Below, piece by piece: positions 17,095-26,496 of a DNA stretch of 64,000 nucleotides; the first letter of the stretch is position 1, and each line of letters starts with the position of its first letter. The notes under the pieces were generated by a model that was not told where the DNA came from, searched no databases, and was given only the letters and a program-made list of their open reading frames with translations. This DNA is from Solibacillus sp. FSL H8-0538 (GTDB taxonomy: Bacteria > Bacillota > Bacilli > Bacillales_A > Planococcaceae), in assembly GCF_038003525.1 (NCBI RefSeq), contig NZ_JBBOPI010000001.1:1665001-1729000 (forward strand). The letters run 5' to 3'. A program made the position numbers and the translations under genes.

Positions 17095-17139
17095 AGACTT
17101 GAGTCCGGTATTGTACGGGGCTCAAGCCTTTTATTTTTG
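17095..17139 (+). terminator. Intrinsic terminator after stalk-domain gene
   Basis: GACTTGAGTCC (17096-17106) pairs with GGGCTCAAGCC with G-U pairs, followed by TTTTATTTTTG. Confidence 0.8.
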
Positions 17140-17429
17140 TTAAGGAAATTTTAAAAATACAGAGTTGAGTTCGATTCTGAACCCGGACACTTGCTATATA
17201 TTGTGAAATTTTAAGGGGAATGATTCGAAGAAATTTGTAGTGATGGCGAGAGTGTGTGCTTCCCCTGGGTTGGCAGGATGACGGTAAGTGAGCTAGCATG
17301 GAGAAATTGAATAAATCGGATAATAAACACACATGATATTTAACGAGTATGGATATTCCGTCAAGCGTAACGCTTTGTTACATAGTATTGATGAAAAAAT
17401 AGGTATTAACAGTAAAAGGAGTGATCCTG
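17140..17429. other. Intergenic region with no visible gene
   Basis: I see no frame with a credible start and composition. A short GCGTAACGC dyad near 17370 is the only notable symmetry. The ribosome binding site AAAGGAG of the next gene is at 17415-17421. Confidence 0.5.
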
Positions 17430-17675
17430 ATGGCTATTTGTCCTTTATGTAATTCGCTAAAAGAAGTAGAAATCTATTGCCCTAAATGTAGTACACGATT
17501 AAATGATTCAGGCAAGGTATCCGATTATTTAGACCCATATGGACATTATAATGACGAAGAAACAGTAAAAATGGGAGATGGCTATCCCTTTACAGCGAAA
17601 GATCAAATTTGTCCTCATTTAATGATTTGTAATCAGTGCGGTCATGATGAGGTGAAATTTGTGCAAGAAGAATAG
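17430..17675 (+). CDS. Small zinc-ribbon protein
   Basis: This 81-residue cytoplasmic protein has three cysteine pairs: C-P-L-C near residue 4, C-P-K-C near residue 18, and a C-terminal C-P-H followed by C-N-Q-C-G. This pattern could hold one or two zinc ions in ribbon folds. I chose the ATG at 17430, eight bases after AAAGGAG, over a GTG at 17421 that overlaps the ribosome binding site. No partner gene is adjacent, and a terminator follows. Function is unknown. Confidence 0.72.
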   Translation: MAICPLCNSLKEVEIYCPKCSTRLNDSGKVSDYLDPYGHYNDEETVKMGDGYPFTAKDQICPHLMICNQCGHDEVKFVQEE

Positions 17676-17713
17676 CGGACGAATATGGCTAGTTACTATT
17701 CTATAAGGAAAGT

Positions 17714-17748
17714 AGCGTTAATCCGCATATGATTAGCGCTTTTTATTT
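17714..17748 (+). terminator. Intrinsic terminator after zinc-ribbon gene
   Basis: AGCGTTAATC (17714-17723) pairs with GATTAGCGCT (17731-17740), then TTTTATTTG. Confidence 0.75.
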
Positions 17749-17750
17749 GT

Positions 17751-17827
17751 AGAAAAGAAAGCATAACTTTCTTATCTACATAAGTAAGGACATCATCTCG
17801 CCCCATATTGGGCGAGATGTGTCTTTC
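17751..17827 (+). repeat. Dispersed repeat, copy A
   Basis: This is one of three copies of a roughly 77-bp element (others at 42831-42907 and 43184-43262). It begins with a small palindrome (GAAAGCATAACTTTC) and ends with a hairpin (ATCTCGCCC pairing with GGGCGAGAT) followed by a T-rich stretch. Between them lies the conserved block ACATAAGTAA-GACAT. It lies in an intergenic gap and overlaps no gene. Confidence 0.7.
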
Positions 17828-17857
17828 TAATATTAATTACGATAGGTATGGAATAAA

Positions 17858-17885
17858 TAAAACCCGTCTCCTAAGAAAGAGACGG
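17858..17885 (-). terminator. Intrinsic terminator of YhgE-like gene
   Basis: On the minus strand CCGTCTC and GAGACGG (17885-17863) form the stem, followed by GTTTTATTTATT. Confidence 0.8.
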
Positions 17886-17896
17886 ACTAAATAACG

Positions 17897-19036
17897 TTAA
17901 ATTTCAGATACTTCTTGCTTCGTTGGAACCAATGCTTTTGCCAAATGAATGAAACTACTAACAACAGCAATCCAAAATAGCACAATAGCAGCACCATTCC
18001 ACATTGCTCCGTTGTAAAACAGTATTTCACGCACACCATCAAACAGAAAGCGCATAGGAAGCCAAGGATAAATCCAATCTCTATAAAAATCAGGAAGCAT
18101 TTCCGGTGCTAACTGAAGTAAAGGCAATCCAAAGAACATTAATAAAACGAATACAGTAATTGATGCAATCCCAATCCATGATAGGAAGGCAGAGATTAAT
18201 AAGATAAAGCTTATGCAAGCAATGGCTAAGAATATGGCTATTGTAACAAAGCTTGTATATTCATAATCTAGTATGAACGTTGTATACCATGTTAAGCTAA
18301 ATCCAGCTACAAAACCGAGAGCAATGGCAACTAGTATTTGTACAAGTTTAAATTTTAATTTTTCAGCTAGTGTTGTGAAAACTCGGTTTTTACCTGCAAG
18401 CCATAACATAACAGCACTAGCAATACTAGCTATCCATAATGGCTGGAATAATGATAATGGTGCATTGCCTAATGTACCTGTTTCATGCAGCATTGTTGTC
18501 GTGCTTTTAATCGGAGCTGCATAAATGCGTGCTTGTTCAACTGTTAATGGTACCTTATTTTGCTCCATCGTCGATAATAGTTGGTTACTGATCACATGAT
18601 TCATTTGCGTAACTATACTAGATAAAGTTTGACTGACAACAGTTGCAACAGTTGAATTTTTTCCTTGATTAATAGTTACCTGTAATTCAGGAGAAGATGG
18701 TGTTGTTGTCTGTAAAGATAAATACTTCTCTGTAAAATCTGCAGGAATGACAATTGCCCCGTATAAATTTTGGTTTGCCATCTCCTTTTTCATCTCTTGT
18801 TGACTATTTAATATAATCCATTTAATCATTGGCTCATCGCCGGCTTGCATTGCTTTTGAATTTTCCTGAACAGTTTTAACAAATGAGTTGCTCATTTCTC
18901 CATTATCCTCGATTACAAAGGCTATTGGGAGGTTTTTAACTGATTGGTGAGCACCTGGAATTTGAGTGGAAACAAAAATAAATAATAAGACAAGTACAGC
19001 AACAAAAGGAATCATTAAAAATTTATTCTTTTTCAT
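17897..19036 (-). CDS. YhgE/ABC-2-type membrane transport protein
   Basis: This 379-residue protein has one N-terminal helix (about residues 8-26), a large external domain (about residues 30-205) and a C-terminal block of five to six hydrophobic helices, as in the ABC-2/YhgE (Pip) group. In the external domain A-N-Q-N-L-Y-G-A-I-V-I-P-A-D-F is a typical family motif. It is shorter than B. subtilis YhgE. It probably works as an exporter or in envelope homeostasis without its own ATPase gene. It is divergent from a TetR regulator, the same arrangement as yhgD/yhgE. The function is inferred only at family level. Confidence 0.82.
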   Translation of the reverse strand: MKKNKFLMIPFVAVLVLLFIFVSTQIPGAHQSVKNLPIAFVIEDNGEMSNSFVKTVQENSKAMQAGDEPMIKWIILNSQQEMKKEMANQNLYGAIVIPADFTEKYLSLQTTTPSSPELQVTINQGKNSTVATVVSQTLSSIVTQMNHVISNQLLSTMEQNKVPLTVEQARIYAAPIKSTTTMLHETGTLGNAPLSLFQPLWIASIASAVMLWLAGKNRVFTTLAEKLKFKLVQILVAIALGFVAGFSLTWYTTFILDYEYTSFVTIAIFLAIACISFILLISAFLSWIGIASITVFVLLMFFGLPLLQLAPEMLPDFYRDWIYPWLPMRFLFDGVREILFYNGAMWNGAAIVLFWIAVVSSFIHLAKALVPTKQEVSEI

Positions 19037-19137
19037 TCTATTTCCCCCTTATTAAAATTTGACATCGTGTTGATTTTTGATTCGTTTTTATTATATGTTA
19101 TAAGAAAAATAGCTTCGATAATCAATATCTTTAATAA

Positions 19138-19153
19138 TGTTGAATTTTCAACA
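19138..19153. promoter_or_regulatory. Palindromic operator candidate between yhgE-like and tetR-like genes
   Basis: TGTTGAA-tt-TTCAACA is a perfect 7-2-7 palindrome in the divergent intergenic region, 45 bp before the TetR start. Such sites are typical of TetR autorepression. Confidence 0.5.
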
Positions 19154-19197
19154 AATTAAAATCGAATGTTCAGTTTTTAACGTAAAGGGGGAATTGA

Positions 19198-19833
19198 GTG
19201 TTGGAAAAAGGCAAATATGAGAGAAAAACAATGCATACAAAAAAAGAGATTAAGGAAGCTTTTACGGAATTATTAGATGAAAAAGGCTTTACTGCCATTA
19301 CAATTCGGGATATTACAACGCGAGCTAATTTAAATCGAGGTACGTTTTATCTACATTATTTGGATAAATATGATTTACTCGAGAAATGTGAAGAAGAAAT
19401 ATTTCAAAAGCTGCAGGAAATGGCTAAAAATATGAATCCATCAAATTTGACACAGTTATACATAACTGGCCGGCCACATCCATTTATAGTAAATATATTT
19501 GAATATTTCAAAGAGAACGCGTCATTTTTAAGAGCTGTATTAGGACCGAATGGGGATCCAGCTTTTGAAGAGAAAGTAAGAAAAGTTCTCATTGAGACTA
19601 TATTTAAAAATGCATCTAACATCGTACATTTATCTAACCTTACGATACCAATAGAAGTGGTAACTCAATTTATTTCTTCTGCACAAATTGGTGTAGTGCG
19701 ATATTGGTTAAATTCAAACATGCAACAAACGCCAGAGGAAATCGCAACGATGATGTTTCAAATGTTGACAAAGGGTCCATTTGCAGCGAGTGGGTTGAAA
19801 AAGCATTTAATAAACGATGAGGGAAATGTTTAG
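19198..19833 (+). CDS. TetR/AcrR family transcriptional regulator
   Basis: This 211-residue protein has the TetR helix-turn-helix at about residues 20-60 (F-T-A-I-T-I-R-D-I-T-T-R-A-N-L-N-R-G-T-F and Y-L-H-Y), followed by a helical ligand domain of the YhgD/TetR_C_8 type with N-P-S-N-L-T and a final W-L-N motif. It starts at GTG 19198 after AAAGGGGGA. It most likely represses the divergent YhgE-like transporter and itself through the palindrome at 19138-19153. Confidence 0.92.
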   Translation: MLEKGKYERKTMHTKKEIKEAFTELLDEKGFTAITIRDITTRANLNRGTFYLHYLDKYDLLEKCEEEIFQKLQEMAKNMNPSNLTQLYITGRPHPFIVNIFEYFKENASFLRAVLGPNGDPAFEEKVRKVLIETIFKNASNIVHLSNLTIPIEVVTQFISSAQIGVVRYWLNSNMQQTPEEIATMMFQMLTKGPFAASGLKKHLINDEGNV

Positions 19834-19965
19834 GAAATCATAATAAAGTTGCAACAACCAAATTAAGATTACAAATTAAAATACGTGATAAAATAGGGAA
19901 TAGTGAAGAAAACTGAACGGAATTAAAATATATAGTGCAAAAATAAAAAGGAGGGAGCGGGATAC

Positions 19966-22900
19966 ATGAATATCAAAGTCAACCATAAAATCATCAAAGA
20001 AATGTGTGGTACCGTCTCCTTCAAAAGAGGAGACTCTTTTTTTCGGGCAAATAAAGTAACATTTGAACAGTATGAATCTGATATTTGCGTCGCTACGGTT
20101 AACGGAACTGAAGACTTCCATGTCACAATTAAAAAAGATATGGTAGGGCGTATTCAGACGACTTGTAGCTGTTCTGCACTTCTAGATTTCAGTAAGTGTT
20201 GCCAACATGTTGCGGCTGTATTAATCGCAGTTTATGAACGCCAACGACTAGACGATTTTCCATCTGAACAATCCAAACAATCGAATGATCGAGAACTATC
20301 AGAAGACTTCATGGCACTCTTCCAGGACAGACCGACTCGAACAAGCAGACATCAACTTCATTTTGAAAAAAGACAGGTATTGGATGTTCACTTTACGCTT
20401 AAACCGTTTTCAATTGGGGAAGGGCAGTACTTACTTGGAGTAGAAGTAGACATTGATCAAATTAAGCTATCAAATATTCGAGAATTTTTACAAAGTGTAA
20501 AGATGGGGAGAGCTAGTAAATTATCTTCTTCATTTTACTTTGATCCGAATTTGCATTGCTTTGTTAACGAAGTAGACGCGATCCTTCATCAACTTATCCG
20601 AGTTGCCAGTGATGAGAAGGCATTTATAGAAGCTTTACCACAAGACACTAACTACCCAGTCAGAAATGAAGTATTACTCATTCAACCATCTGCTTGGGGA
20701 GTGCTCATGCCTTTACTTGCACAAGTTCCATTCATAACGCTTGCACAGGATAGACATGTATATCAGACCTTACGCATTGTAGAGGGAGCGCCACCTTTAC
20801 AGTTTACATTAGAAGATATCGAAAACAATTATCAATTGACGATTAAGGGTTTTGAACGAATGCTGCTTTTAAATGCTTATAATTCCGTGTTATGTGACGG
20901 AAAAGTATTTCAGTTAGAAGGACAGGACTGTGAACGATTATTTGAACTAAAACAAATGCTTGTCTCGCCAAGTACGAATCTCGTGCCCATTCCAGCTGGG
21001 AAAATTGATTTTTTCCTAAAAAACGTAGTACCAGGTTTGAGAAAAATAGGCGATGTTAAGCTGTCTAAAAGATTAACTGAGGAAATGTTGAAAACACCAC
21101 TTGTAGTCAAGCTTTACTTGGATCGTTTGAAAAATAGACTGCTTGCAGGTCTAGAGTTCCATTATGAACATGTTGTGATTCAACCATTGGAAAGTCGAGA
21201 TCCGAAAGCAGGCCAGGTGATTATAAGGGATATTGAGAAAGAAGAGGAAATCCTTGAGCTTATGGAGGAGAGCGGATTTACGATAACAGAAGGCGGTTAT
21301 TTTATGCAAAATGAAGAATTGGAGTATGACTTTTTAACTTATGTCGTTCCTAAGATTCAACAAGTTGCACAAATATATGCGACTACATCTGTTCGAAATC
21401 GCATCGTAAGAAATAATGCATTTCCTAAAATTAGAGTGAAGGTTCAAAAAGAACGTACGAATTGGTTGGAATTTAAATTTGAGATGGACGGTATTGCAGA
21501 TAAACAAATTAAGGGAATTTTAGAAGCACTGGAAGTAAAGCAGAAATATTATCGCCTTCCGAATGGGTCACTGCTATCGTTGGAAACAAAGGAAATGGAA
21601 GAAATTCGCCATTTTCTACATGCGGGGCCAGTTCAAGATGATCATTTTGAAGCGACATTAAATATGCCCATCCTGCAAAGCCTGAAATTTCTTGATTTGA
21701 TTGATGATAGTCTATTGTTTACCCCAGAGGAATCGTTTCGTCAGTTTCTAGATCAATTACTCCATCCCGAGCAGTTGGATTTTGAAGTACCACAAACTTT
21801 AGATGGCATATTAAGAGACTACCAAAAGCAAGGATTTAAGTGGTTGAAAGCATTAGCAAGTTACGGATTTGGTGGTGTTTTAGCCGATGATATGGGACTA
21901 GGGAAGACAGTGCAAAGTATTACGTTCATTGTTTCGGAACTATCAAACATTCGAGCTAGGAAGCAGCCAGTTCTCATTGTTTGCCCCTCGTCTGTAACCT
22001 ATAACTGGTTACATGAAATGATGACATTTGCTCCTGAACTTCAAGCAATTGTAATAGATGGGGATAAAGCGGAGCGAAAAGAGCTACATCAGGATCTCCA
22101 AAATATAGACGTCATCATTACCTCTTATCCGTTACTTCGCCGTGATATTACGTGGTACGAAAACCAAACATTTCATACGGTTTTCTTTGATGAGGCACAG
22201 GCGTTTAAAAATCCAGTGACCCAAACGGCACGGGCTGTTAAAAAGATCAAAGCAGATACCCGTTTTGGACTTACAGGAACACCTGTAGAAAATAGTGTGG
22301 AAGAGCTTTGGTCCATATATCATGTTGTTTTCCCGCAACTATTCCAAGGATTACAGGAATACAGCCATTTAACAAGAAAAGCAATTGCTCGCAGGGTTCG
22401 TCCATTTTTACTCCGTCGAATAAAAGAAGATGTGCTTTCCGAGTTACCTGATAAAAACGAAACACTTGAATCATCAGAATTACTACCTGAACAAAAACAA
22501 CTTTATACAGCTTACTTAGCGAAGCTTCGCCATGATACATTTAAGCATCTCGACAAAAAGACCTTTCGGAAAAATCGTATTCGAATTTTAGCGGGCTTGA
22601 CGAGATTGCGCCAAATTTGTTGCCATCCTGCTTTGTTTGTTGAAGGCTACAAGGGTAGTTCAGCAAAATTTGAGCAGTTGCTCCTGATACTAGAGGAATC
22701 AAGACTCTCTGGCAGAAGAGTGTTGATTTTTTCTCAATTCACGAAAATGCTTGATCTAATTGGGCGAGCGATTACAATGCGAGGGCAAACGTATTTCTAT
22801 CTGGATGGACAAACCCCTTCAGAGGAACGAGTAGATCTATGCAATCGATTTAATGAAGGCGAGCGAGAGGTGTTTTTGATTTCATTAAAAGCAGGTGGAA

Positions 22901-23172
22901 CAGGGCTAAACTTAACAGGTGCAGACACGGTCATCTTATACGATCTTTGGTGGAATCCGGCGGTCGAGGAACAAGCGGCAGGTCGTGCACATCGAATGGG
23001 TCAGAAAAACGTTGTACAGATTATTAAGCTCATTTCTCGTGGGACTATAGAGGAGAAAATGAATGAGCTCCAAGAAAAAAAGAGAGATCTCATTGCAGAC
23101 ATTATCCAATCTGAAGATAAAGTTTCGACTACTTTATCGGAAGAAGATATACGTGAAATATTGATGATTTAA
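19966..23172 (+). CDS. SNF2/RapA-type helicase with SWIM zinc finger
   Basis: This 1068-residue protein has an N-terminal SWIM zinc finger (Cys67-x-Cys69 and Cys79-x-His81), a middle domain of the bacterial SNF2 associated type (about residues 110-560) and a two-lobed SNF2 motor. The first lobe has A-D-D-M-G-L-G-K-T (Walker A, near residue 640), D-E-A-Q (near residue 741) and L-T-G-T-P. The second has G-G-T-G-L-N-L-T-G-A-D and Q-A-A-G-R-A-H-R-M-G-Q. Related B. subtilis YwqA acts in DNA handling. It likely remodels protein-DNA complexes in repair or replication. It is monocistronic, with a strong ribosome binding site (AGGAGGGAG). Confidence 0.93.
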   Translation: MNIKVNHKIIKEMCGTVSFKRGDSFFRANKVTFEQYESDICVATVNGTEDFHVTIKKDMVGRIQTTCSCSALLDFSKCCQHVAAVLIAVYERQRLDDFPSEQSKQSNDRELSEDFMALFQDRPTRTSRHQLHFEKRQVLDVHFTLKPFSIGEGQYLLGVEVDIDQIKLSNIREFLQSVKMGRASKLSSSFYFDPNLHCFVNEVDAILHQLIRVASDEKAFIEALPQDTNYPVRNEVLLIQPSAWGVLMPLLAQVPFITLAQDRHVYQTLRIVEGAPPLQFTLEDIENNYQLTIKGFERMLLLNAYNSVLCDGKVFQLEGQDCERLFELKQMLVSPSTNLVPIPAGKIDFFLKNVVPGLRKIGDVKLSKRLTEEMLKTPLVVKLYLDRLKNRLLAGLEFHYEHVVIQPLESRDPKAGQVIIRDIEKEEEILELMEESGFTITEGGYFMQNEELEYDFLTYVVPKIQQVAQIYATTSVRNRIVRNNAFPKIRVKVQKERTNWLEFKFEMDGIADKQIKGILEALEVKQKYYRLPNGSLLSLETKEMEEIRHFLHAGPVQDDHFEATLNMPILQSLKFLDLIDDSLLFTPEESFRQFLDQLLHPEQLDFEVPQTLDGILRDYQKQGFKWLKALASYGFGGVLADDMGLGKTVQSITFIVSELSNIRARKQPVLIVCPSSVTYNWLHEMMTFAPELQAIVIDGDKAERKELHQDLQNIDVIITSYPLLRRDITWYENQTFHTVFFDEAQAFKNPVTQTARAVKKIKADTRFGLTGTPVENSVEELWSIYHVVFPQLFQGLQEYSHLTRKAIARRVRPFLLRRIKEDVLSELPDKNETLESSELLPEQKQLYTAYLAKLRHDTFKHLDKKTFRKNRIRILAGLTRLRQICCHPALFVEGYKGSSAKFEQLLLILEESRLSGRRVLIFSQFTKMLDLIGRAITMRGQTYFYLDGQTPSEERVDLCNRFNEGEREVFLISLKAGGTGLNLTGADTVILYDLWWNPAVEEQAAGRAHRMGQKNVVQIIKLISRGTIEEKMNELQEKKRDLIADIIQSEDKVSTTLSEEDIREILMI

Positions 23173-23300
23173 AGAATGCATATGTACGATATTTTGAGGG
23201 TTGTCCTCTAAAAGTAAAGAACAGATAGCGAATAAAATACCTAATCATTTATTCAAAAACACCCGGATAAGCGCACAAAGCAACGGGTATCTTCATGTGA

Positions 23301-23341
23301 AAAGCAATGTGAGAATGAAATTTACTCATATTGCTTTTTTT
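23301..23341 (+). terminator. Intrinsic terminator downstream of helicase
   Basis: AAAGCAATGTGAG pairs with CTCATATTGCTT and is followed by a T-run. A weaker ACCCG/CGGGT hairpin lies at 23262-23288. The rest of the gap to 23593 holds no gene and no T-box or S-box elements that I can see. Confidence 0.8.
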
Positions 23342-23593
23342 ATTGAAGCAGATAGATAATACTCTATAATAATACGGCTTTTTTTTTGTATAACCAATTG
23401 TTTAGTTTGTTAGGTAATGGGTTGGAGAGTTACTATGAAGAAGGGGTAGAGTGTTTTTGTTTACATAGACAGAAGGCTCATCATTGTAATAAACTATTAA
23501 ATATAAATAATAGAATCTGATTGTATTGAACGATCCTTGAAATAATTTGATTCAGGGAGAAAAGAAACTGACTAAAAGGGGTAATCAAAAATT

Positions 23594-24535
23594 ATGAAAT
23601 TAAATGATTGGTTAAACAATGAAATTCCGAATATTGCAAATTCCCTAAACGAAATTAATCAGCAGCATTTTGATATAGAAAATTCGATTGGCTTTTCAGG
23701 GAAAGATACGATTTACAAAATTCTTCATCAATTCCAAGCTATTTTATTTCCTGGTATATATGAAGGCAAGCCGATAGATGATACGCGTTTGAATGTTGAA
23801 ACGAGCAATGACTTACGCGCTTCTGCGTTAGATTTACGAGACATTATTGAAAAGGTGTTAATTTATCATCAAAATACATCGGATTGTGGCTGTGATGCAG
23901 AAGCGTGCCGCGAACAAGCAGATGGCATGGTCATGGCGCTCATTAATCTGTTCCCAACGATTCGTAAAATCATTCAAACAGATATTCAAGCAGCGTATGA
24001 TGGGGACCCAGCAGCACTTTCAAACGAAGAAATTTTACTAAGCTACCCGTCAATTATAGCAGTATGCATTCATAGAATTGCCCATGAACTCTATAAATTG
24101 GATGTGAAAATTATTCCGCGAATTATGTCAGAATATGCGCATCAAATGACAGGCATTGACATTCACCCAGGTGCGTCTATTGGCGAGTCGTTCTTCATCG
24201 ACCACGGTACGGGCGTAGTAATCGGTGAGACATGTACAATCGGAAAAAACGTAAAAATCTATCAAGGAGTGACATTAGGTGCGTTAAGCTTCCCGTTGGA
24301 TGAAAATGGGAAACCGATTAAAGGTATTAAACGTCACCCTGATATTGAGGACAATGTAGTCATTTATGCCGGCGCGACCATTTTAGGCGGAAAAACGAAA
24401 ATTGGGCACGATACCGTACTCGGTAGTAATATCTGGCTAACAGAATCAGTACCACCGTATTCACGCGTCTACAATTCACCACCATCGCCGAAAATTAGTA
24501 ATAGCCAGCAAAAAAATATGGATTTTCAAATATAA
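23594..24535 (+). CDS. epsC: Serine O-acetyltransferase, EpsC/long type
   Basis: This 313-residue cytoplasmic enzyme acetylates L-serine to O-acetylserine, the precursor for cysteine. The C-terminal half is a left-handed beta-helix with hexapeptide repeats: H-P-G-A-S-I-G, D-H-G-T-G-V-V-I-G-E-T, G-K-N-V-K-I-Y-Q-G-V-T-L-G-A. The long N-terminal helical domain (about 150 residues, containing C-G-C and a second Cys) marks the longer EpsC-like group rather than the B. subtilis CysE type. It ends with a terminator and has no cysteine synthase gene beside it. The symbol follows common annotation usage for this group. Confidence 0.88.
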   Translation: MKLNDWLNNEIPNIANSLNEINQQHFDIENSIGFSGKDTIYKILHQFQAILFPGIYEGKPIDDTRLNVETSNDLRASALDLRDIIEKVLIYHQNTSDCGCDAEACREQADGMVMALINLFPTIRKIIQTDIQAAYDGDPAALSNEEILLSYPSIIAVCIHRIAHELYKLDVKIIPRIMSEYAHQMTGIDIHPGASIGESFFIDHGTGVVIGETCTIGKNVKIYQGVTLGALSFPLDENGKPIKGIKRHPDIEDNVVIYAGATILGGKTKIGHDTVLGSNIWLTESVPPYSRVYNSPPSPKISNSQQKNMDFQI

Positions 24536-24546
24536 ATGACAAACAG

Positions 24547-24575
24547 CTCGTCTCTATTGTGGAGACGGGTTTTTA
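24547..24575 (+). terminator. Intrinsic terminator of serine acetyltransferase gene
   Basis: CTCGTCTC and GAGACGGG pair across a TATTGTG loop, followed by TTTTTATT. Confidence 0.8.
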
Positions 24576-24703
24576 TTATGTAAATTTCATTGGGGAAAAA
24601 GCATGTTCCTGTCATGGTAGAGAAATGTTGGAATTGGAGGAAGTTCGTAATTCGTGAAGTAATTAAAAAGGCTTGGTTTTCAAGTAGTGGGATTATTATT
24701 TTT

Positions 24704-24732
24704 TTGACATCACAGAACATTTGGCCTATATG
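24704..24732 (+). promoter_or_regulatory. Promoter candidate for amidase gene
   Basis: TTGACA at 24704-24709 is a perfect -35 element; TATATG at 24727-24732, 17 bp on, is a weak -10. The start codon is 60 bp downstream. Confidence 0.4.
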
Positions 24733-24791
24733 TTTTTTGTCGTATTTTGTTAAAATATACAAGGTACAGTAAAAGAAAGGGCATGAATACA

Positions 24792-26438
24792 ATGAATCAA
24801 AAAATTATTGGCTTCTTTGCCGCTCTCCTGCTAATGTTCACACTCGCAACGGAGCCCGCTTCGGCTAGTGTTACATTTGCAGATGTATCGGCAAAGGACG
24901 ACACGTACAAAGAAATACAGTACTTAATTAGCCTCGGAGCTATTAAAGGTTACACAGAAAATGGCAAAACATATTACAAACCAAATGCAACGGTCACAAG
25001 AGGACAGGCAGCAAAAATGGTCGTTATCTCCTCTGGTAACACACCTTTAAAAGTCAGCACATCTTCATTTACAGATGTAGCGATAAATACCGAATTATCA
25101 ACGTATGTTGAACGTGCAGTGCAGCTTGGGTTTTTTAAAAAAACATCAAACAAGTTTTCACCGAACACACCGTTATCTCGTGAGGAAATGAGTTATGTAA
25201 TCACGAAAGCATTTAACTTAAATCCAAGCAAATACAGCAATGCTAAAATGGTTTTCCCGGATGTCTCAAATTCTAATACATATGCCTCTTACATTAAGGC
25301 AATTTATTATAACGGCATTACAAAAGGCAACAATGGCAATTTTATGCCGAAAAGTTCAGTAACCCGTGCACAGTTTGCTTCATTCGTAGCGCGTGGGAAA
25401 AGTGATACATATCGTCTACCTCTTCCACCAGTTGAAGAAGAAATAGATGAAACGCAAATAATTGGTATCGGGACTGTGACGACAAATGGCTTAAATATAC
25501 GTTCAACGCCAGATGCATCGAGCAGTAGTAATATTGTTAGTCAAGTAAACAAAGGTGAGAAATTATCTGTTTATGCCGTTGAAGGAAACTGGCTAAAAAT
25601 TTCGTATCAAGGTGCCTATGCGTATGTCAGTAAATCCTATGTCCAGTTTTCAGATGAGAACGATAATCCAACAACAACAGGGATACTTGCACGCGTAACC
25701 GTGGACAACTTAACAATCCGTTCAACAGCAAGTGGTTCTTCTTCATCGCTTGGCTCCTTAAAAATAGGTGCGTCAATTAAAGTGCAGTCCATTTCCGGCT
25801 ACTGGGTAAAAATGAGCTATAACGGTATTTCTGGTTATGTGCATAAGTCCTATATTAAGCTATTAAATCAAGGTGGCAGCGTTGTAAAAAACCGTGTCAT
25901 TATTCTTGATCCAGGACACGGGGGGAAAGACCCAGGAGCGATGAGTGAAAGTGCGACTGAAAAAAGTATTACGTTAAAAGTCTCGACGTTGGTAAAGAAA
26001 AAACTTGAAGCGGCAGGTGCAACCGTTCATATGACACGTACGGGTGATACGTATCCGACACTTGAGGAGCGCGTAGCTTTTACGAAAAATAATTACGGTG
26101 AGATTAATGTCAGTGTCCATGTGAATTCTGCGACATCTTCATCTGCCTCTGGTACAGAGACATATTATAATGTATCGATAGGTGACCAATACTTAGAAGA
26201 TAAGGATTTAGCCACATTTATTAATACTGAAATCGTGAAAAATGCTTCGATGAAAAACCGTGGCGTAAAAACAGCAAATTATTATGTTATAAAAAATATG
26301 ATGATTCCTTCAGTTCTTATAGAGCTTGGCTTTATTTCAAACTCAGAGGATCGCAACAAAATGACAGCGGATAAGTACGTGGAAATCTTCGCACAGTCGA
26401 TCTATAATGGAATAGTAGATTATTATTCAAAACAATAA
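24792..26438 (+). CDS. S-layer-anchored N-acetylmuramoyl-L-alanine amidase
   Basis: This 548-residue secreted protein cuts the bond between N-acetylmuramic acid and L-alanine in peptidoglycan. It has a signal peptide (about residues 1-26), three SLH repeats (about 28-80, 92-145, 155-203) that bind secondary wall polymer, two SH3b domains (about 228-285 and 300-357) and a C-terminal Amidase_3 domain (about 367-545). The zinc and catalytic residues are visible: His376 in D-P-G-H-G-G-K-D-P-G-A, Glu390, His443 in S-V-H-V-N and Glu511 in E-L-G-F-I-S-N. I chose the ATG at 24792, which is well spaced from AAAGAAAGGG. It is a likely autolysin for growth or daughter-cell separation, with its own promoter and terminator. 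Confidence 0.95.
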   Translation: MNQKIIGFFAALLLMFTLATEPASASVTFADVSAKDDTYKEIQYLISLGAIKGYTENGKTYYKPNATVTRGQAAKMVVISSGNTPLKVSTSSFTDVAINTELSTYVERAVQLGFFKKTSNKFSPNTPLSREEMSYVITKAFNLNPSKYSNAKMVFPDVSNSNTYASYIKAIYYNGITKGNNGNFMPKSSVTRAQFASFVARGKSDTYRLPLPPVEEEIDETQIIGIGTVTTNGLNIRSTPDASSSSNIVSQVNKGEKLSVYAVEGNWLKISYQGAYAYVSKSYVQFSDENDNPTTTGILARVTVDNLTIRSTASGSSSSLGSLKIGASIKVQSISGYWVKMSYNGISGYVHKSYIKLLNQGGSVVKNRVIILDPGHGGKDPGAMSESATEKSITLKVSTLVKKKLEAAGATVHMTRTGDTYPTLEERVAFTKNNYGEINVSVHVNSATSSSASGTETYYNVSIGDQYLEDKDLATFINTEIVKNASMKNRGVKTANYYVIKNMMIPSVLIELGFISNSEDRNKMTADKYVEIFAQSIYNGIVDYYSKQ

Positions 26439-26442
26439 TAGT

Positions 26443-26480
26443 AACACGAGAAATCATCACGGTTTCTCGTGTTTTTTTTT
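26443..26480 (+). terminator. Strong bidirectional terminator
   Basis: AACACGAGAAA pairs with TTTCTCGTGTT, followed by nine T residues. It separates the amidase gene from the convergent GNAT gene. Confidence 0.9.
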
Positions 26481-26496
26481 CGCAAGTAAAGCTGGT

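Noticed and set aside
23400-23593. T-box or S-box leader before the serine acetyltransferase gene
   Set aside because: No T-box AGGGTGG or S-box core motifs and no antiterminator pair could be found.
24590-24772. Small open frame upstream of the amidase gene
   Set aside because: It lacks a ribosome binding site and overlaps the amidase promoter region.
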